22,021 nt of DNA from an uncultured Faecalibacterium sp. (lineage in GTDB: Bacteria; Bacillota; Clostridia; Oscillospirales; Ruminococcaceae). The DNA lies in assembly GCA_934533135.1 (NCBI GenBank), contig CAKTBG010000034.1, positions 1 through 22,021 of the forward strand. Direction: 5' to 3'. Made by a program: the position numbers and the translations under genes. Shown one piece after another: positions 21,092 through 22,021 of this stretch (its first letter is position 1; every line of letters starts with the position of its first letter). The notes under the pieces were generated by a model. That model searched no databases, was not told the origin of the DNA, and saw only the letters and a program-made list of their open reading frames with translations.

Positions 21092-22021
21092 TCAATCGTG
21101 GTTTTCTGCCAAGATCTCCCCCATCGCTTTCAGGATGCTTTGCAGCAGTTCCAGAGGCTTTTCGTTGGGCTGGAGGGTGACGGAGAGGTAAGGCTTGGTG
21201 CCGGCACCGGCGGTGACGCGGCCATGGAAGGCCAGCAGCAGCCCCCGGATCATCGGGATGTCCAGCGTCTCCACCTGCAGAACCAGCGTGTCTTTCTTCT
21301 GGGTGACCTCATATACGCCGACGGCGGCGGCCTGCACCCGGACGAGGGAGACATTGACCAGATCGCTGACCGACGGCGGCGGGTCGCCGTAGCGGTCGAT
21401 GAGTTCGTCCAGAACATCGGCGGCGTCCTCGGGGGTCTGGATGGCGGCAATGCGTTTGTAGGCTTCGATCCGCCCCGGGCCGTCCGCGATGTACTTCTCG
21501 GGGATGAAGGCATCGACCCGCAGATCCACAAGGCATTCGCTCTTATCCCGCTGGATCGGTTCGCCCTTGGCGCGGGCGATGGCCTGATTGAGCATCTTCA
21601 CATAGAGGTCGTAGCCGACGGCTTCCATGTGCCCGTGCTGGCTGTGCCCCAGCAGACTGCCCGCGCCGCGGATCTGCAGATCCCGCATGGCGATCCGGAA
21701 GCCGGAGCCGAACGCCGTAAACTCCCGGATGGCAGACAGCCGCTTCTGGGCGATGTCCGACAGGGTCTTATCCCGGCGGAAGGTGAAGTAGGCGTAGGCC
21801 TTGCGGCCGCTGCGCCCGACCCGGCCCCGGATCTGGTACAGCTGCGCCAGCCCCATCCGGTCGGCGTCCTCGATGATGAGGGTGTTGCAGTTCCGCACGT
21901 CGATGCCCGTTTCGATGAGGGTGGTGCAGACCAGAATGTCGATCTCGCCGTTGAGCAGATGCTGCCAGACGGGGTTCAGCTCGTCCTCGGTCATCTTGCC
22001 GTGGGCGATGCCCACCCGGGC
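21092..22021 (-). CDS. mfd: Transcription-repair coupling factor Mfd, C-terminal part
   Basis: Partial: the gene enters from beyond 22021 and stops at 21092, leaving about 309 residues. Mfd is a DNA translocase that removes stalled RNA polymerase and recruits UvrA. Visible are helicase motif V (TTLIETGIDVRNCNTLI) and motif VI (YQIRGRVGRSGRKAYAYF), the segment RDLQIRGAGSLLGHSQHGH typical of Mfd/RecG, and then the C-terminal TRCF domain with VDAFIPEKYI, RIEAYKRIA and LIDRYGDPP. It reads toward the foldase gene on the same strand. Confidence 0.95.
   Translation of the reverse strand, partial: ARVGIAHGKMTEDELNPVWQHLLNGEIDILVCTTLIETGIDVRNCNTLIIEDADRMGLAQLYQIRGRVGRSGRKAYAYFTFRRDKTLSDIAQKRLSAIREFTAFGSGFRIAMRDLQIRGAGSLLGHSQHGHMEAVGYDLYVKMLNQAIARAKGEPIQRDKSECLVDLRVDAFIPEKYIADGPGRIEAYKRIAAIQTPEDAADVLDELIDRYGDPPPSVSDLVNVSLVRVQAAAVGVYEVTQKKDTLVLQVETLDIPMIRGLLLAFHGRVTAGAGTKPYLSVTLQPNEKPLELLQSILKAMGEILAENHD

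Overview
The window looks like a chromosomal segment of a high-GC Firmicute of the gut, most probably Faecalibacterium or a close Oscillospiraceae relative. This is inferred from GC-rich core genes, the clostridial gene order (mfd next to a foldase-like lipoprotein, ptsH-ptsI), FctA-type pilins with a class B sortase, and many short palindromic intergenic repeats. No species marker such as rRNA is present.

Left end (1-1355). A 253-bp palindrome-rich element without a transposase (76-328), preceded by a truncated tail of a related copy, is followed by a three-unit 142-bp tandem repeat (328-748) and an AT-rich stretch. A promoter (-35 at 970, extended -10 at 994) then starts a leader of about 350 nt. 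The leader holds an unidentified RNA region with competing stems (about 1013-1107) and a clear cyclic-di-GMP-I (GEMM) riboswitch aptamer (about 1158-1240).

Pilus locus (1356-9835). In order: a 942-aa tip/adhesin pilin, a small cytoplasmic protein of unknown role, a signal-peptidase-I-like protein that keeps the Ser but has Gly in place of the catalytic Lys, an FctA-like backbone pilin, an inserted DUF559 (PD-(D/E)XK-like) protein between repeat arrays, a class B sortase with its own promoter and no good start codon, an FctB-like proline-rich base pilin, and a second sortase. The layout resembles the Streptococcus pyogenes FCT-3 (T3) pilus island with its SipA chaperone and class B sortase SrtC2. 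The likely working model is that c-di-GMP controls expression, the SipA-like protein and class B sortase polymerise the two pilins ending in TGVILD-type signals, and the second sortase attaches the LIQTG-bearing base pilin to the wall.

Right of the pilus locus are a repeat block, a DUF4830-type membrane protein, ptsH and ptsI (general PTS proteins), a cation diffusion facilitator with a class I aminotransferase, a glycoside hydrolase family 2 enzyme, and three small lipoproteins resembling shortened CAP domains. The second copy of the 253-bp element lies inverted at 19356-19608. On the minus strand follow a foldase-like lipoprotein and the C-terminal part of mfd, which runs off the end of the window.

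The pilin adhesive domains and the DUF559 gene are visibly richer in A+T than the rest, while the pilin secretion and sorting ends are GC-rich. This suggests exchange of the central cassettes. I saw no tRNA, rRNA, CRISPR array or intact transposase.
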